Part shown: positions 5,609 through 6,189 of the stretch, one piece after another
How positions within the stretch are numbered: position 1 is the first letter of the stretch
Layout: every line of letters starts with the position of its first letter
NCBI GenBank assembly: GCA_947458345.1
Contig: CANHBU010000120.1
Span: 1 to 6,189 of the forward strand
Direction: 5' to 3'
DNA from: Comamonadaceae bacterium
GTDB taxonomy: Bacteria; Pseudomonadota; Gammaproteobacteria; Burkholderiales; Burkholderiaceae_C
Length of the DNA stretch: 6,189 bases
Translations under genes and position numbers: made by a program
The notes under the pieces: generated by a model
Told to the model about the DNA's origin: nothing
The model's input: only the letters and a program-made list of their open reading frames with translations
Database searches by the model: none

Positions 5609-6189
5609 ATGATTGAGACTGTTCGCCACCTTGCGGGCACCTGCGCCGTTGTGCTCGATTCGCCGCACAGCGGCACTGTCTATCCCGAGGACTTTGGACA
5701 TGCTTGCGACCGGCAGTCGCTGCGCCGAGCCGAAGACACTCATGTCGACCGGCTCTACAGCTTCGCGCCCGCGCTGGGCGTGCATTGGGTCGAGGCCTTG
5801 TTTCCGCGCAGCTACCTCGACGCCAATCGCAGCCTGGCTGAAATCGACGAGTCCCTGATCGACGGTCCCTGGCCGGGCGAGCGGCCGAGCACTGAGGGCG
5901 AGCGCGCCAAGGTGCGCCTGGGCAAGGGCCTGATCTGGCGCCTGACCGATGAAGGCCTGCCGCTTTACGAGCGGCGCCTGAGCGTGGCCGAGGTCAGCCG
6001 GCGCATCGAGCGCTGCTGGCAGCCCTATCACGCCGCGGTGGCGCAGGCCCTCGATGCCGCCCATGCCGCCCACGGCTACGTGCTGCACATCAATTGCCAT
6101 TCGATGCCGGCGGTCGCTGCCAGTCACGCCACTGACCATCCGGGCCTGGTTCACCCTGACTTTGTGGTGGGCAACCGCGACCACAGCAC
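5609..6189 (+). CDS. N-formylglutamate amidohydrolase family protein (partial, runs off right edge)
   Basis: The family hydrolyses N-formyl-L-glutamate to formate and glutamate, or acts on related N-acyl substrates, in the cytoplasm. The window holds 193 codons, probably about two-thirds of the protein. Family blocks are visible: LDSPHSGTVYPEDF at 16-29 with H20, EDTHVDRLY at 42-50, YLDANRSLAEID at 69-80, LGKGLIWRL at 104-112, LHINCHSMPA at 159-168 with H164, and DFVVGNRD at 184-191. The His/Asp/Glu pattern suits a metal-dependent hydrolase. No histidine-degradation (hut) gene is adjacent, and the sequence belongs to the SPHSG...GKGLIWR type rather than, from memory, the classic HutG type, so no symbol is given. 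The ATG at 5609 is preferred; a 4-codon ATG GCT CCA TGA at 5601-5612 overlaps it in another frame. There is no strong Shine-Dalgarno. It is transcribed divergently from the barrel gene. Confidence 0.88.
   Translation, partial: MIETVRHLAGTCAVVLDSPHSGTVYPEDFGHACDRQSLRRAEDTHVDRLYSFAPALGVHWVEALFPRSYLDANRSLAEIDESLIDGPWPGERPSTEGERAKVRLGKGLIWRLTDEGLPLYERRLSVAEVSRRIERCWQPYHAAVAQALDAAHAAHGYVLHINCHSMPAVAASHATDHPGLVHPDFVVGNRDHS

Noticed and set aside
5401..5676. N-terminal extension of the barrel protein to 5676
   Set aside because: It would bury the signal peptide about 90 residues inside the protein and overlap the divergent gene; the GTG at 5400 has AGGAG and an intact signal peptide.
5318..6184. 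Minus-strand open frame of about 288 codons opposite the amidohydrolase gene
   Set aside because: The plus-strand frame has clear family motifs; the minus frame has none and runs across the intergenic region into the start of the barrel gene in another frame.

Overview
The window is a compact, GC-rich stretch of bacterial chromosome. The protein matches (Mfd N-terminus, IspD with a CAGxGSR loop, an OmpR/EnvZ pair, a single-domain IspF) and the codon use suggest a betaproteobacterium of the Burkholderiales, most likely near the Comamonadaceae. This assignment comes from recognised sequence style, not from a database search. No rRNA, tRNA, insertion sequence, phage gene or CRISPR array is visible, and no gene-free stretch exceeds about 210 bases.

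Layout from left to right: the 5' third of mfd (transcription-repair coupling factor) runs leftward off the window edge from a start at 1181. A short divergent intergenic region (1182-1277) separates it from ispD (1278-2057) and ispF (2054-2557), which overlap by 4 bases (ATGA) and encode two enzymes of the MEP isoprenoid pathway. After a 62-base convergent gap holding five 11-bp tandem repeats comes a leftward group, in order of transcription: a small outer-membrane beta-barrel gene (5400 down to 4873), an ompR-type response regulator (4786-4055) and an envZ-type sensor kinase (4068-2620). A second divergent intergenic region (5401-5608) precedes an N-formylglutamate amidohydrolase family gene (5609 onward) that runs off the right edge.

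Functionally this is mostly housekeeping: DNA repair coupled to transcription, isoprenoid precursor synthesis, envelope/osmotic-type signalling with an adjacent outer-membrane protein, and formylglutamate hydrolysis. No clearly new multi-gene system was found. The signals beyond ordinary annotation are small structures: a perfect 14-bp inverted repeat covering exactly codons 9-19 of mfd; a five-copy 11-bp repeat array at the ispF/envZ junction that supplies the kinase stop codon and places TGA in all three frames; a perfect 7-bp hairpin whose loop holds part of the envZ start codon inside the ompR/envZ overlap; a 9-bp hairpin between the barrel gene and ompR; and -10-like boxes so close to the ispD and amidohydrolase starts that leaderless transcripts are plausible.
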